DNA of 64,000 bases from Poriferisodalis sp965231925 (GCA_965231925.1 OZ246894.1:3224001-3288000), one strand, 5' to 3'; shown: positions 28,426 through 37,107, counted from the stretch's first letter. Made by a program: numbers and translations. The notes: a model not told the origin generated them from the sequence alone.

Positions 28426-29314
28426 GGGCGGGCACCTCCGCAACAATGGATCGGTCACCGCGGTCGTCCAAGCGGAGGCGCTGCGAGCCGAACTCGCGCG
28501 GCGCGGCGCCTGCTGTTTCCCGCTCTTGTTCGCTGTGCTCATCAGATACGCGCTCACGGGCCGCTCGGGCCGCGGCTTGGCCTTTCGGCTCAGCCTCCCT
28601 GAGCCGCAGACATGCAGCTTCCGCCGCTCGAAGTTCCGCCGCTCGCTTGGTGGCGCCTTCTCCGCGGCCCCAGACTTCGGTTTCGATGCGCGCTTCGGCC
28701 TCGAATCGCGGACGGTGCGCGGGCCCAGAACTCGACACTTCGTAGGTAGGTTCGGCACCGAAGCGCTGAGCCACCAGCTCCTGGAAGCGGTTCTTGGCCT
28801 GGCGCGCTCCTGGTTCGCTGGCCGCTGCGGCGAGGCGCTCGCCCAAAAGGTGCCCCACGACATCGCGAGCCGCACCCAGACCGCCGTCCAAGAACACCGC
28901 GCCGAGCACCGCTTCGAGCGCGTCGGCCAGTATCGACTCCTTGTCGGCTCCTCCGGTTGCTGCCTCGCCGCGTCCGAGCAGAAGCACAGATCCCAGGTCG
29001 CAGTCTCGTGCTGCGCCGGCCAGCGCGACCGCGCTCACCACCGCCGAGCGAACGGCACTGAGCTCGCCCGGCCCGAGGTCGGGCCACTGGGTTACGGCGA
29101 GCTCGCAAACGCAGAGCCCGAGCACGGCGTCGCCGAGGAATTCCAGGCGTTCGTTGGATGCGACATGACGATCACGCGGCACATCGCTGTTGTGCTCATT
29201 GCACCAGCTTCGGTGCGAGAGAGCTTCGGTCAGGAGACTGGCGTCGGCGAAGCGATATCCGACACGCTCCGCGAAGCTGTCGAGTTCAGCGAGTTCGGCG
29301 ACAGCAATCTCCAC
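28418..29314 (-). CDS. rnc: Ribonuclease III with repeat-derived C-terminal tail
   Basis: RNase III cuts double-stranded RNA in rRNA and mRNA processing. The 298-residue protein has the signature NERLEFLGDAVLGLCVCE with the catalytic Glu and Asp. It also has DKESILADALEAVLGAVFLD with the second metal-site residues, and a dsRNA-binding domain (NRFQELVAQRFGAEPTYEVS to AAELRAAEAACLRL). After residue 238 a tail of about 60 residues begins with EAEPKGQAAARAARERVSDE. It is encoded by a copy of the dispersed repeat and is not part of the normal enzyme. The stop overlaps the next gene by eight bases. Confidence 0.95.
   Translation of the reverse strand: MEIAVAELAELDSFAERVGYRFADASLLTEALSHRSWCNEHNSDVPRDRHVASNERLEFLGDAVLGLCVCELAVTQWPDLGPGELSAVRSAVVSAVALAGAARDCDLGSVLLLGRGEAATGGADKESILADALEAVLGAVFLDGGLGAARDVVGHLLGERLAAAASEPGARQAKNRFQELVAQRFGAEPTYEVSSSGPAHRPRFEAEARIETEVWGRGEGATKRAAELRAAEAACLRLREAEPKGQAAARAARERVSDEHSEQERETAGAAPREFGSQRLRLDDRGDRSIVAEVPAHG
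28519..28597 (+). repeat. Dispersed repeat copy inside rnc
   Basis: Full-length copy of the dispersed repeat with a short internal insertion (ATCAGATACG region). It lies in the 3' coding part of rnc and encodes the tail after the dsRNA-binding domain. The frame is open through it. Confidence 0.85.
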
Positions 29315-29315
29315 G

Positions 29316-29606
29316 TCAGCCGACGCGCTCCATCACGTAGTCGATGGCGTCGCGCACAGTCTTGAGATCTTCGAGATCTTCGTCTTCGATTCGAAAGCCC
29401 ACCGTGCGGTCAGAAAGCTCCTCTTCCAGCGCTTCGACCAGCTCGATCAACGCCAGCGAGTCTGCACCGAGATCGTCCACGAAGGAGGACGACTCGGCCA
29501 CTTGGGATGGATCCAACTCCAAGATGTCGGCGAGCTGATTGCGGATGAGATCGAAGACCTCGTCACGCTCTGGCGGACTCTGGCGCACATGAGTTTCTGC
29601 GGGCAT
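29316..29606 (-). CDS. acpP: Acyl carrier protein
   Basis: This 96-residue protein carries growing acyl chains as thioesters on a phosphopantetheine arm. The attachment Ser lies in the motif DDLGADSLALIELVEALEEE. The flanking helices (VFDLIRNQLADILELDPSQV and EDLEDLKTVRDAIDYVMERV) fit the four-helix ACP fold. It lies one base before rnc and downstream of plsX, with an IS element inserted between plsX and acpP. The IS may separate acpP from the plsX promoter. Confidence 0.93.
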   Translation of the reverse strand: MPAETHVRQSPPERDEVFDLIRNQLADILELDPSQVAESSSFVDDLGADSLALIELVEALEEELSDRTVGFRIEDEDLEDLKTVRDAIDYVMERVG

Positions 29607-29672
29607 GGCGTCGGCCAGCCTACCGGCGGCCGATCGCTCAGGCCGCGGCTTCGCCGTGTGCTTCCCGCTCTA

Positions 29673-30908
29673 GTGCGGTGTCCGCAAACGTTCGGTGGTC
29701 GCGTCCGCGGTTGTGGTGCGGGTGTGTGCTGTGATCGGGGGTATGACTGAACGGTTGCGGGTCCGGCGTTTGACCCATGAGGAAGGCCAGCGGCTCCAGC
29801 GGATCGTGCGCCGCGGGGGCGGCAAATCGGACAAGTCCCATGTGCGCTGGCGGCGTGCGACGGTGATTCATGCGTCTGCTGGCGGGAACTCGGTTGCGGT
29901 GATCGCTCGGCTGGTGGCGACGTCTCCTGATCGGGTGCGCGAGATGATCCATCGGTTCAACGAGTCGGGGATGGCGTCGTTGGACCCCAAGTGGGCGGGT
30001 GGCCGTCCCCGCCGGATCACGACCGGCGATGAGGCGTTCATCGTCGAGACGGCCGGCGAGCGTCCCGAGAAGCCGGGGTTGGCGTTCACGCGGTGGAGCG
30101 TCCGCAAGCTGGCTGCCTATTTGGGCGACAACCCGACCCGTGTGGTGCGGATCGGCCGTGAGCGGCTGCGCCAGCTGCTGGCGGCCAACGACGTCACGTT
30201 CCAGCGCACCAAGTCGTGGAAGGACACCGACGACCCCGACCGCGAAGCGAAGCTGGACCGCATCGAGGACGCGCTCGAGAACCATCCCGACCGCACGTTC
30301 GCGTTCGACGAGTTCGGGCCGCTGGCCATCCGCCCCACCGCCGGCGCCGGCTGGGCGCCCAGGGGCCGCCCCCAGCGGCTGCGGGCGAACTACAACAAGC
30401 TCCACGGGGTGCGCCAGTTCCACGGCTGCTACTCGGTCGGCGACGACGAGATGTGGGGCGTCGTGCGGGCACGCAAGTCCGCAGCCAACACCCTCGCAGC
30501 GCTGCGCAGCATCCGAGCGCGCCGCCCCGACGGCGAACCGATCTATGTGATCTTGGACAACCTGTCTGCTCACAAGAGCGCCGACATCGTCCGCTGGGCT
30601 CAGCGCAACAAAGTCGAGTTGTGCTTCACGCCCACCTACAGCTCATGGGCCAACCCCATCGAAGCCCACTTCGGGCCGCTGCGCGAGTTCGTGCTCAACA
30701 ACTCCGACCACCCCAACCACACCGTGCTCACACGCCGGCTGCACGCCTACCTCCGCTGGCGCAACGCCAACAAACGCAGCCCACAACTGCTCGCCGCACA
30801 ACGCCGAGAACGAAAACGGGTCCGAGCCGAAAAAGGCACCCGATGGGGACGGCCCGCCACCCCCAAAGCCGCATGACCAACCCGCGCAAACGTTAGTGGA
30901 CACCGCAC
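29673..30908 (+). mobile_element. IS630-family insertion sequence
   Basis: This 1,236-bp element has terminal inverted repeats that match in 18 of the first 20 bases (GTGCGGTGTCC at both ends, then NCNAACGTT). It is flanked by TA on both sides (29671-29672 and 30909-30910), the target duplication typical of IS630/Tc1-mariner elements. It encodes one intact transposase. It interrupts a degenerate copy of the dispersed repeat between plsX and acpP. Confidence 0.93.
29743..30876 (+). CDS. IS630-family transposase
   Basis: This 377-residue transposase catalyses cut-and-paste movement of the element. An N-terminal helix-turn-helix region (GGNSVAVIARLVATSPDRVR) is followed by a second winged-helix part and the DDE catalytic domain. 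The acidic residues are seen in FAFDEFGPLAIRP (first Asp), YVILDNLSAHKSADIV (second Asp) and WANPIEAHFGPLREF (Glu). The frame is intact end to end, so the element may still be active. The ATG at 29743 follows a GGGG stretch; an earlier start at 29695 is less likely. Confidence 0.92.
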   Translation: MTERLRVRRLTHEEGQRLQRIVRRGGGKSDKSHVRWRRATVIHASAGGNSVAVIARLVATSPDRVREMIHRFNESGMASLDPKWAGGRPRRITTGDEAFIVETAGERPEKPGLAFTRWSVRKLAAYLGDNPTRVVRIGRERLRQLLAANDVTFQRTKSWKDTDDPDREAKLDRIEDALENHPDRTFAFDEFGPLAIRPTAGAGWAPRGRPQRLRANYNKLHGVRQFHGCYSVGDDEMWGVVRARKSAANTLAALRSIRARRPDGEPIYVILDNLSAHKSADIVRWAQRNKVELCFTPTYSSWANPIEAHFGPLREFVLNNSDHPNHTVLTRRLHAYLRWRNANKRSPQLLAAQRRERKRVRAEKGTRWGRPATPKAA

Positions 30909-30921
30909 TAGCTCGGTGTCA

Positions 30922-31944
30922 TCATGCGACAGTGCCCGCGGGCCGCTCGAGCCGAGGGCTCAGTTGGTCCCCAGACGGGAGGCTGACGGCAGCCAGTTCG
31001 CCGGGCAGGTCGGCTTCCACCATGTGATGGGCGACTCGGATGGCGTTGGTCATCGCTGTGGGGCTCGACGAACCATGCGCGATCACGCAGACTCCGCGCA
31101 CACCCAGCAGCATCGCCCCCCCGATGTTGTCGGGGCTCAGTTCATCGGCGAGCGGGGCCAGCAGGCGCAGCGCTTCCGCACCCGCCGGTCCCCCTTCGGA
31201 GAGTCGCTCGAGAATCAGGCGCACGAAGAAAGAGGCCGTGCCTTCGAGCGACTTCAGCAGAACATTGCCGGTGAAACCGTCGGTGACCACAACGTCGACA
31301 GGACCGTCGAGAACGTCGCGCCCCTCGATGTTGCCAAAGAAGTCGATCTCGTCGTCTGCCGCAAGCAGCTTGTGAGTTTCCTTGACGAGCGCGTTGCCCT
31401 TTTCGGGTTCTTCGCCGATCGAGAGCAGCCCGACGCTCGGCGCCGCCACGCCGAAGCGGATGCGGCTGTAGGCCGAGCCAAGGCGGGCAAATTGGTGCAG
31501 CCATTGGGCGTTGCAGTCGGCCATGGCGCCCGAGTCGAGCAGGACGCGCGCCGTGCGGCCGCCGGGTACGGGAAACGCAGTCGCGATGGCCGGACGGGCG
31601 ACTCCGGGCAGGCGTCTCAGCCTCAGGAGAGCCGCCGCCGCCACCGCCCCCGTGTTTCCGGCACTGACGATTGCCGAGGCGGCGCCGTCGCGCACGGCGT
31701 TGACAGCGAGGCTGATCGAAGAGTCGCGCTTGGTCCGCACCGCACGGCTCGGCTCCTCGGACATCTCGATGACCTCAGAGGCCTCGATGATGTCGAGCGA
31801 CTCGCCTCCAGCCGCGGCGATGGCATCGCGCCGGCCTACCAGGACGACATCGAAGCCCTCGCGCACAGCTTCCAGCGCGCCTTCCACGACCACGCCGGGG
31901 GCGTCGTCGCCGCCCATTGCGTCGACCGCGACCGGCAGCGTCAT
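30922..31944 (-). CDS. plsX: Phosphate acyltransferase PlsX
   Basis: PlsX converts acyl-ACP to acyl-phosphate for phospholipid synthesis. The 340-residue protein has the N-terminal LPVAVDAMGGDDAPGVVVEG, the SAGNTGAVAAAALLRLRRL motif, LLDSGAMADCNAQWL and TDGFTGNVLLKSLEG. The C-terminus has MLLGVRGVCVIAHGSSS. The last residues (LSPRLERPAGTVA) lie over a decayed dispersed repeat. It is grouped with rpmF, acpP and rnc as usual; the IS element now lies directly downstream. Confidence 0.95.
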   Translation of the reverse strand: MTLPVAVDAMGGDDAPGVVVEGALEAVREGFDVVLVGRRDAIAAAGGESLDIIEASEVIEMSEEPSRAVRTKRDSSISLAVNAVRDGAASAIVSAGNTGAVAAAALLRLRRLPGVARPAIATAFPVPGGRTARVLLDSGAMADCNAQWLHQFARLGSAYSRIRFGVAAPSVGLLSIGEEPEKGNALVKETHKLLAADDEIDFFGNIEGRDVLDGPVDVVVTDGFTGNVLLKSLEGTASFFVRLILERLSEGGPAGAEALRLLAPLADELSPDNIGGAMLLGVRGVCVIAHGSSSPTAMTNAIRVAHHMVEADLPGELAAVSLPSGDQLSPRLERPAGTVA

Positions 31945-31966
31945 CAGCCCGGACGCCGATCTATGT

Positions 31967-32146
31967 TCAGGCGATGTCGAGGGCTTGACGGTCGGCGTAC
32001 CAGCCGCACTGGCCGCAGACCCGGTGGGGCAGCTTCGCCGCGCCGCAGCGTGGGCACAGGCTTCGAGGTGCCTCTTTCAGGCGCCATGCCGCAGCGCGAC
32101 GCGAACGCGTCTTGCTCTTGGATGTCTTCTTCTTGGGGACTGCCAC
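31967..32146 (-). CDS. rpmF: 50S ribosomal protein L32
   Basis: L32 is a small zinc-binding protein of the large subunit. The 59-residue protein starts with VPKKKTSKSKTRSRRAAAW and has a four-cysteine site (CPRCG and CGQCG). The start is a GTG at 32146 with AGGAG eight bases upstream. It sits 22 bases before plsX. All four Cys are kept, so this is the zinc-dependent paralogue. Confidence 0.95.
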   Translation of the reverse strand: MAVPKKKTSKSKTRSRRAAAWRLKEAPRSLCPRCGAAKLPHRVCGQCGWYADRQALDIA

Positions 32147-32234
32147 TGTTCGGGCTCCTCGATGGGATCGACTCCACGAGCGGAGCACGAAGTCTACCCA
32201 TCGGCACTCCCCAGCCGACTGCGACAGGCCGAAC

Positions 32235-32780
32235 TCAGGACGACTCGTCCTGGCGCATCCGCAGTGCTTCCAGCGCGGCCCAGCGCGGATCGGCCGGAGG
32301 CGCTGCGTCGTCGGGGGGATCTCCGAGTTCGGGCGGGAGGTTCGGGCACCCCTCGGCTTGCGGGCACCGAATCGCCTCGATCGGCAATTCCAGCAGTACT
32401 GCCTCGCGCACCATGGGAACGAGATCCGCGAACTCTGGACCGAGCCGGTATTGCTCGCCTTCACGGGGCTCAGCGGTGAACAACTCACGAATCTTCGTGC
32501 GTAGGGTCCCGGCGACGGGCAGCCAGCAGCGAGCGCACGGACCTTTCCAAGTCGCCGAGACCTCGCCGGCAACGCTGAGACCGCCGCTGATGAGCTCCAA
32601 CGCCAATTCCACGCTGACATCGCTGTCGAGCGGCACCTCGACATCGGCAATGCTCACCGAGGCTGAGGACTCGGGATCCAACAGCGCGGACGCTGGCACC
32701 GTTGTCGACCACTCCAACTGTCCGTCAATGAGCAGTCGCAGGGGCACGGACAGGGACCGCTGGCGGTCCCTGGGGCTCAC
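32235..32780 (-). CDS. YceD/DUF177 family protein
   Basis: This 181-residue protein of the DUF177 (YceD) family is regularly coded just before rpmF. The family is linked to 23S rRNA accumulation in some bacteria and plants. Conserved parts are LELISGGLSVAGEVSATWKG, CARCWLP, FADLVPMVREAVLLELPIEA and the Cys-containing IRCPQAEGCPNLPPELG, which suggest a metal site. It overlaps the upstream coiled-coil gene by four bases. Confidence 0.88.
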   Translation of the reverse strand: MSPRDRQRSLSVPLRLLIDGQLEWSTTVPASALLDPESSASVSIADVEVPLDSDVSVELALELISGGLSVAGEVSATWKGPCARCWLPVAGTLRTKIRELFTAEPREGEQYRLGPEFADLVPMVREAVLLELPIEAIRCPQAEGCPNLPPELGDPPDDAAPPADPRWAALEALRMRQDESS

Positions 32781-33560
32781 ATCTGATCCTGGTCGAAGAC
32801 GACCGGTTGCGTGTCGGGGCTGCGGCCCGACGGCCTCGGTGCTTCGGTGCCAGTGGCATCTCCGCCGTTGCGCGCATGCTTGGCGCTCGGCGGCGTGGGC
32901 GTCACCGGCGCGGATACGCGATTGCCGAGCTTGCGTCGCGCTGCCTGGACCGAAATCTGGATCTGGTCGACGGCACCAGCAAACTGCGCGAGCTGCCGCT
33001 CGCAGTACTCGTCGACTTCATGGCGGCGGCGACGGGTCTGGATCTGAGCGTCGTCGAGCAGCTGGCGAGCACGCCGCTCAGCCGTGCGCACGACTTCGGT
33101 TCGCTGGACCATCTGGGCGACGCGGCTGCGTGCCTCGTCGATGACCAGGTTGGCATCGACACGTGCTTGGGCCAGTACCTCGTCGCGCTCGCGCAGCAGC
33201 CAGCGAGCCTGGCGGGTCTCGTCAGGCACGGCCGCCAGCGCCGACTCGAGCAACATCATCACCTCGTCGCGATTGATCATGACCGAGGTGGACAGCGGCA
33301 TGGGGCGCGCGGCGTTGATGATCTCCACGGCCTCGCGGATGAACTGCTCGGCTGTGACCGATGGGGGGCGCGGTGCCAGCGTTCCGGGGTTGCGCGCCTG
33401 CGATTCGGCCGGCGTCGCCAGCGTCTCCTCCGTGGGTGCCGCCGTCTCGGACGAAGGCCGGCCGAATGGAGACTGGTCGAACGGAGACGGCGATTGCAGC
33501 ATGCCGTGGTGTATCGCTGGCTGCTGCGGTGCCTCGACGCCGCCCTCGGACATGCTCATG
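32777..33560 (-). CDS. Coiled-coil protein (DivIVA-like neighbourhood protein)
   Basis: The 261-residue protein has a disordered Pro/Ser-rich N-terminus. A helical coiled-coil region follows at about residues 75-210 (EQFIREAVEIINAARPMPLS, ARWLLRERDEVLAQARVDAN, DEARSRVAQMVQRTEVVRTA), then a low-complexity tail. Actinobacteria often code a similar coiled-coil protein of unknown role between coaD and the yceD gene. DivIVA-type function is only a guess from shape. The ATG at 33560 overlaps the coaD stop (ATGA). Confidence 0.8.
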
Positions 33561-34047
33561 TGGCTGCCTCCTGCGCCGTTCGCTGCCCGAGCCGCTCGGC
33601 GACTGCGGCCGGGACGAGATGCGAGCAATCGCCGCCGAATCTGGTGATTTCCCGGATGTAGTTGGAAGCAATAAAGAGATGCTCGGTCCGCGGCGGGACG
33701 AACACGGTCTCGACACCGGACACTGAGTGATTCATGTGCGCCATGCGCAACTCGGATTCGAAGTCGCTCTGGCTGCGAAGACCCTTGACGATCACATCGG
33801 CGCCGAGGCGTTCAGCGAGGTCAACGACCAGCTCCCCGAACTGCACGACCGAGACGTTGGCGAGGTGGCTGGTCGACTCGACGATCATCGCGACGCGCTC
33901 GTCATCGGAGAACAGGGGTGTCGCCTTGGACGGGTTCCGCATGGCGGCCACCGTGACGGAATCGAAGAGCCCCGAAGCTGCAGAAATCACGTCGAGATGC
34001 CCGTTGTGCACAGGATCGAACGAGCCTGGATACATTGCCATGACCAC
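33556..34047 (-). CDS. coaD: Pantetheine-phosphate adenylyltransferase
   Basis: CoaD transfers AMP to 4'-phosphopantetheine in coenzyme A synthesis. The 163-residue protein has the nucleotidyltransferase motif YPGSFDPVHNGHLDVI. It continues with the substrate region VKGLRSQSDFESELRMAHMN and the C-terminal IASNYIREITRFGGD. The start is probably the GTG at 34047 or the ATG at 34041. It is followed with a four-base overlap by the coiled-coil gene. Confidence 0.95.
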   Translation of the reverse strand: MVMAMYPGSFDPVHNGHLDVISAASGLFDSVTVAAMRNPSKATPLFSDDERVAMIVESTSHLANVSVVQFGELVVDLAERLGADVIVKGLRSQSDFESELRMAHMNHSVSGVETVFVPPRTEHLFIASNYIREITRFGGDCSHLVPAAVAERLGQRTAQEAAT

Positions 34048-34237
34048 CGAGAACGGCTCCTCTGGATCGATCCGTGTCCAGCGAGGCGACCGTACCGCGC
34101 CGCAATCGCGAATCGAGGGACCCTCAAGGCCCGAGCCGCCGAGCGCAGCCTCTCAGGGCGACACCGACCAAGCGCAGACCATGACGGAAGCGACAAGAGC
34201 AGGGTTCACCCCTCGACGCATTCGGTCAAAAACGGGT
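34048..34237. other. Gap between coaD and a zinc-ribbon gene
   Basis: This 190-bp stretch was read on both strands. No gene, repeat or clear promoter was found in it. Confidence 0.5.
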
Positions 34238-34441
34238 TCAGCCCGAAGTCTCGGCGTCTTCCACGATGAGATCCCAGCGGTCGCCGCAGTCAGCACATCG
34301 ATACGCGACGACGTCGCCTGGTTGGAAGCCCCAGTCCGGCTCGGGCACGCTCAGCAGGCCGCAGCGCCCCCCGCAGTCGACGCACGTGATCTCCGCGGCC
34401 ACTCCGAGGGGACCGCTATCGCCGTGAGCCTGGGGAGTCAT
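34238..34441 (-). CDS. Small zinc-ribbon protein
   Basis: This 67-residue protein has two CxxC-type knuckles (CVDCGGRCG and YRCADCGDRWDLIVED), which together form a zinc ribbon. The remaining sequence is short and acidic. The function is unknown; such proteins can bind nucleic acid or act as chaperone-like factors. The ATG at 34441 has only AAGAG as a weak ribosome site. It lies between rsmD and coaD, which are otherwise adjacent in many relatives. Confidence 0.65.
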   Translation of the reverse strand: MTPQAHGDSGPLGVAAEITCVDCGGRCGLLSVPEPDWGFQPGDVVAYRCADCGDRWDLIVEDAETSG

Positions 34442-34535
34442 CGACTCTTCATCATCGACACTCCCGCAGTGTCGCGCGCAGCAGAGCCGATGCGCGCAGC
34501 CGTGGAATCACCCGCCGTAGCACCCATCGCTGAGC

Positions 34536-34600
34536 GCTCTTGTTCACCGTGACCGACTGACCGCCCGGGCCAGGCTGCGCATCGGAACTGAGCCTCTACC
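34536..34600 (+). repeat. Degenerate dispersed repeat before rsmD
   Basis: Starts with CGCTCTTGTTCACCGTGACC and ends with GAACTGAGCCTCT, following the order of the dispersed repeat blocks with many changes. It lies in the gap between the zinc-ribbon gene and rsmD, ending just before the rsmD start. Confidence 0.5.
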
Positions 34601-34608
34601 GTGACCTC

Positions 34609-35133
34609 ATGCGCGTCGTCGGCGGATCGTTGGGCGGCCGTCGCTTGGAGACCCCCCGCCCCGATGCTGTCCGGCCGACGTCGGACCGGGCGCGCGAGGC
34701 CATCTTCAACATGCTGGTGAGCCTGCAGCCGCTAGACGGTGCGGTGGTGCTGGACCTGTTCGCAGGCTCGGGAGCGCTCGGCATCGAGGCACTGTCGCGT
34801 GGCGCTGCGCATGTCACATTCGTGGACTGCGACGCAGCGGCTTGCCGCACGATCACGACGAATCTGACGGCGCTGGGAATCACCGAGCGCGCCACCGTGG
34901 TTCGATCCGACGTCCTGAGATTCCTGGATGCCCAGCGCGACTCGGTCGACCTTGCGTTTGCCGATCCCCCCTACGGATTCGAGGGCTGGCCCGACCTCCT
35001 CGACGCAGTGAATGCCGAGGTGCTGGTGTGCGAGTCGGACCGCCCCGTCGCGCCCAGCCTCCACGGCCGGTGGCAGACCCACCGGGTGCGTCGCTATGGC
35101 ACGCCAGTCATCACCGTCTTGATGCAGTCGTGA
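34609..35133 (+). CDS. rsmD: 16S rRNA (guanine966-N2)-methyltransferase RsmD
   Basis: RsmD methylates G966 of 16S rRNA. The 174-residue protein begins MRVVGGSLGGRRLETPR and has the SAM-binding VVLDLFAGSGALGIEALSRG, VDCDAAACRTITTNLTALG and the catalytic DPPYGF motif. The length is normal. It is the only core-cluster gene here on the plus strand between recG and coaD, so this segment may have been inverted relative to the rest. The region after it is repeat-rich. Confidence 0.95.
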   Translation: MRVVGGSLGGRRLETPRPDAVRPTSDRAREAIFNMLVSLQPLDGAVVLDLFAGSGALGIEALSRGAAHVTFVDCDAAACRTITTNLTALGITERATVVRSDVLRFLDAQRDSVDLAFADPPYGFEGWPDLLDAVNAEVLVCESDRPVAPSLHGRWQTHRVRRYGTPVITVLMQS

Positions 35134-35436
35134 CGCTCTCGCCCTTATCGCGCCCGGCGCGGCGTCCACTGTTGGGCACATAGACGGAGCCGAGCGTGTC
35201 GTGACGCTCTCGCCCGTAGAGGCTGAGCCGACAGGCGAAGCCATGGCCCGAGCGGCCCGTGAGCGACAGCGAACAAGAGCGGGCAACAACTGGTGCGACA
35301 GCGGACGGTTCACCTATCCGCGCATCCTCTTATCGCGCCCAGCGCGGCCTCGATGCACTCGCCCTTGCGATCATGCCGCCTCGAACCAGCCGCCACGCCA
35401 TCTCCACCAGGCAACGCTGCGCACTCGCCCTTGAGG
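35134..35436. other. Repeat-rich gap after rsmD
   Basis: This 303-bp gap separates two convergent genes. It contains a repeated GTCGTGACGCTCTCGCCC (35128-35145, 35199-35216) and an inverted dispersed repeat copy (35218-35287). A repeated CTTATCGCGCCC-GCGCGGC motif lies near 35146 and 35331. A 33-bp direct repeat with about 27 matches is at 35355-35387 and 35421-35453; its second copy runs into the end of the HNH gene. It marks the edge of an inserted block. Confidence 0.75.
35218..35287 (-). repeat. Dispersed repeat copy after rsmD (inverted)
   Basis: Reverse-complement copy of the dispersed repeat (GAGGCTGAGCCGACAGGCG, GGCCCGAGCGGCCCGTGAGC, CAGCGAACAAGAGCGGG), nearly identical to the copy at 47671. 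It shows that the element occurs in both orientations. Confidence 0.85.
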
Positions 35437-37107
35437 TCACGCCGCAGCGAACCGGTCGCCTCTGGGGTCGTCGCCTGAGAAACCGAGTTCTGGATCATTG
35501 TCGCCGTCGCCCCTTTCTCGCTGCCGCGACCGGGTCCCTGACGCTGCGCTGCTGTCAAGACGCCCGGTGCCCGCGGCTGCCCCGGCAAGGCCGTTCGTTG
35601 GCGTGCGCCGTTGCGGTTTGCGCGACGGCGCAGGGTTGTGCGGGTGTTCGGAATCGGGCGGGACGAGCCGATATTGGCCGTTTCGGAGGACGACCCGCCA
35701 GTTGTTGTCGTGGATGCGATCGTGGCACGACCAGCACACCAGTACCAGATTGTCGATGCGCGTCTTGCCGCCCGATTTCCACGGGAAGATGTGGTGCGCT
35801 TCACATTCGCCCGGTGGCGCCCCGCAGCCGACGCATGAGCCGTCGCGGGCGATCAACGCGCGGCGCTGTGCTGCGGTTGGCGCTCGACTCGCCACGGCCT
35901 CATAGAGCGGAGTGAGTTGGTCTCCGCAGAGCACAATCGACAGGTCGGAGTTGCAGATGAGCCGTTCGACAGCATTGGGCGGGATCGGGCCGGACCCGGC
36001 GATCTCGGCAACGCCTCCAGCCTGACCCAGCAGTGACCGAAGGTCGGCGCGGACGACGATCTCCGTGCGTGTCGCCGGGTGCAGGGAATTCGTCTGTGAG
36101 GATTCGGCCCGGCTCTCATGCGGCCGGCCTTCTTCGAGACATTCGCCTTTCTCGGCCAACGAAGCGGTGCCGGTCTCCCACATCTGAGCTGCCCGCGGGT
36201 CGGCGGAAGCCGAGGGCGCAGCGTCGGATGCTGCGCCGTGAAGTCCGGGTGCAGCGTCGTGGGGCACTGCGTCTGGACCGTCGCATGGTTCGATTGGCAT
36301 CGGATTGGCTGTCGCCTGGTCCGACGCCGCCGCGCTGCGCGCGCCATCGGCGTCGCAGGGCTCGAATGGCACCGGATTGGCTGTCGTCACGAGGCCATCG
36401 AGCGCGTCGGCCATGCGCTGGTCGCGCGTGCGCACGGCAAGCGGGACGTGCTGCGGCTCCCTTTGGCGCTTTCGGCGGCGGTCTGCTTGGCGTAGCAGTT
36501 CCGCGTCGCGCCGCAGCCGTGCTTGGATGCGTGCTCCCATTTCGGCGTCGAGTGCGCCACGCATTTGCACCGTGCCGTCTTCGCCGTTCCAGAAGCGGAC
36601 GCTGCGATTGCGCCGGTTGCGGCGATGCTGCACGGCGAGGTCTTCGGCGCTCTGGCGCTCGATGGTCCAGCGCTGGGCCGCCTGGGCGAACTCGTCGGCC
36701 GGAAGATCTTTCGCCATCTTGAGCAGGTCCGCGTCGTCTTGTACTGCCTCGGCGCTGGTCTTGCGCGCTGACTGGGCCAGCTTCGCCGCATTGGCGAGGC
36801 TGATGTCACCCTCGGTTACCGCGGCGCGCGCCTCAGGCAATTCGGCCAACTCGGCGTCCACCCGTACGTTGCGGGCTGATTCAGCGCGCGTCAGACCGCC
36901 GATCTGATTGAGCAATCCGGCACCGCCGTCGCCGTGCCGCTCGCGCCGCGCAACCGTCGATGCGGCCTTGGTTTCGAGCACTTCGAGCTTGGTGCGCAGC
37001 GACTTGGCAACGCCCAGCGTCTCACGCAGCTCGTCAGTGGCTGCCGTGTTGACACCCCGGAGCGCCGTATCGATGCATTCGAGCGCTTGCCTCACTTGCG
37101 AGAACAT
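35437..37107 (-). CDS. DUF222 / HNH endonuclease (13E12-repeat type)
   Basis: This 556-residue protein belongs to the actinobacterial DUF222-HNH family, also known from mycobacterial REP13E12 elements. It combines an N-terminal DUF222 helical domain with a C-terminal HNH nuclease. The HNH motif is seen in CVGCGAPPGECEAHHIFPWK, DNLVLVCWSCHDRIHDNNWR. A Pro/Ala-rich variable linker lies at about residues 240-340. Copies are often mobile or multi-copy, but mobility here is not proven. The ATG at 37107 follows TAGAAT by six bases, so the transcript may be leaderless. It sits at the edge of the 35-45 kb insertion. Confidence 0.9.
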   Translation of the reverse strand: MFSQVRQALECIDTALRGVNTAATDELRETLGVAKSLRTKLEVLETKAASTVARRERHGDGGAGLLNQIGGLTRAESARNVRVDAELAELPEARAAVTEGDISLANAAKLAQSARKTSAEAVQDDADLLKMAKDLPADEFAQAAQRWTIERQSAEDLAVQHRRNRRNRSVRFWNGEDGTVQMRGALDAEMGARIQARLRRDAELLRQADRRRKRQREPQHVPLAVRTRDQRMADALDGLVTTANPVPFEPCDADGARSAAASDQATANPMPIEPCDGPDAVPHDAAPGLHGAASDAAPSASADPRAAQMWETGTASLAEKGECLEEGRPHESRAESSQTNSLHPATRTEIVVRADLRSLLGQAGGVAEIAGSGPIPPNAVERLICNSDLSIVLCGDQLTPLYEAVASRAPTAAQRRALIARDGSCVGCGAPPGECEAHHIFPWKSGGKTRIDNLVLVCWSCHDRIHDNNWRVVLRNGQYRLVPPDSEHPHNPAPSRKPQRRTPTNGLAGAAAGTGRLDSSAASGTRSRQRERGDGDNDPELGFSGDDPRGDRFAAA

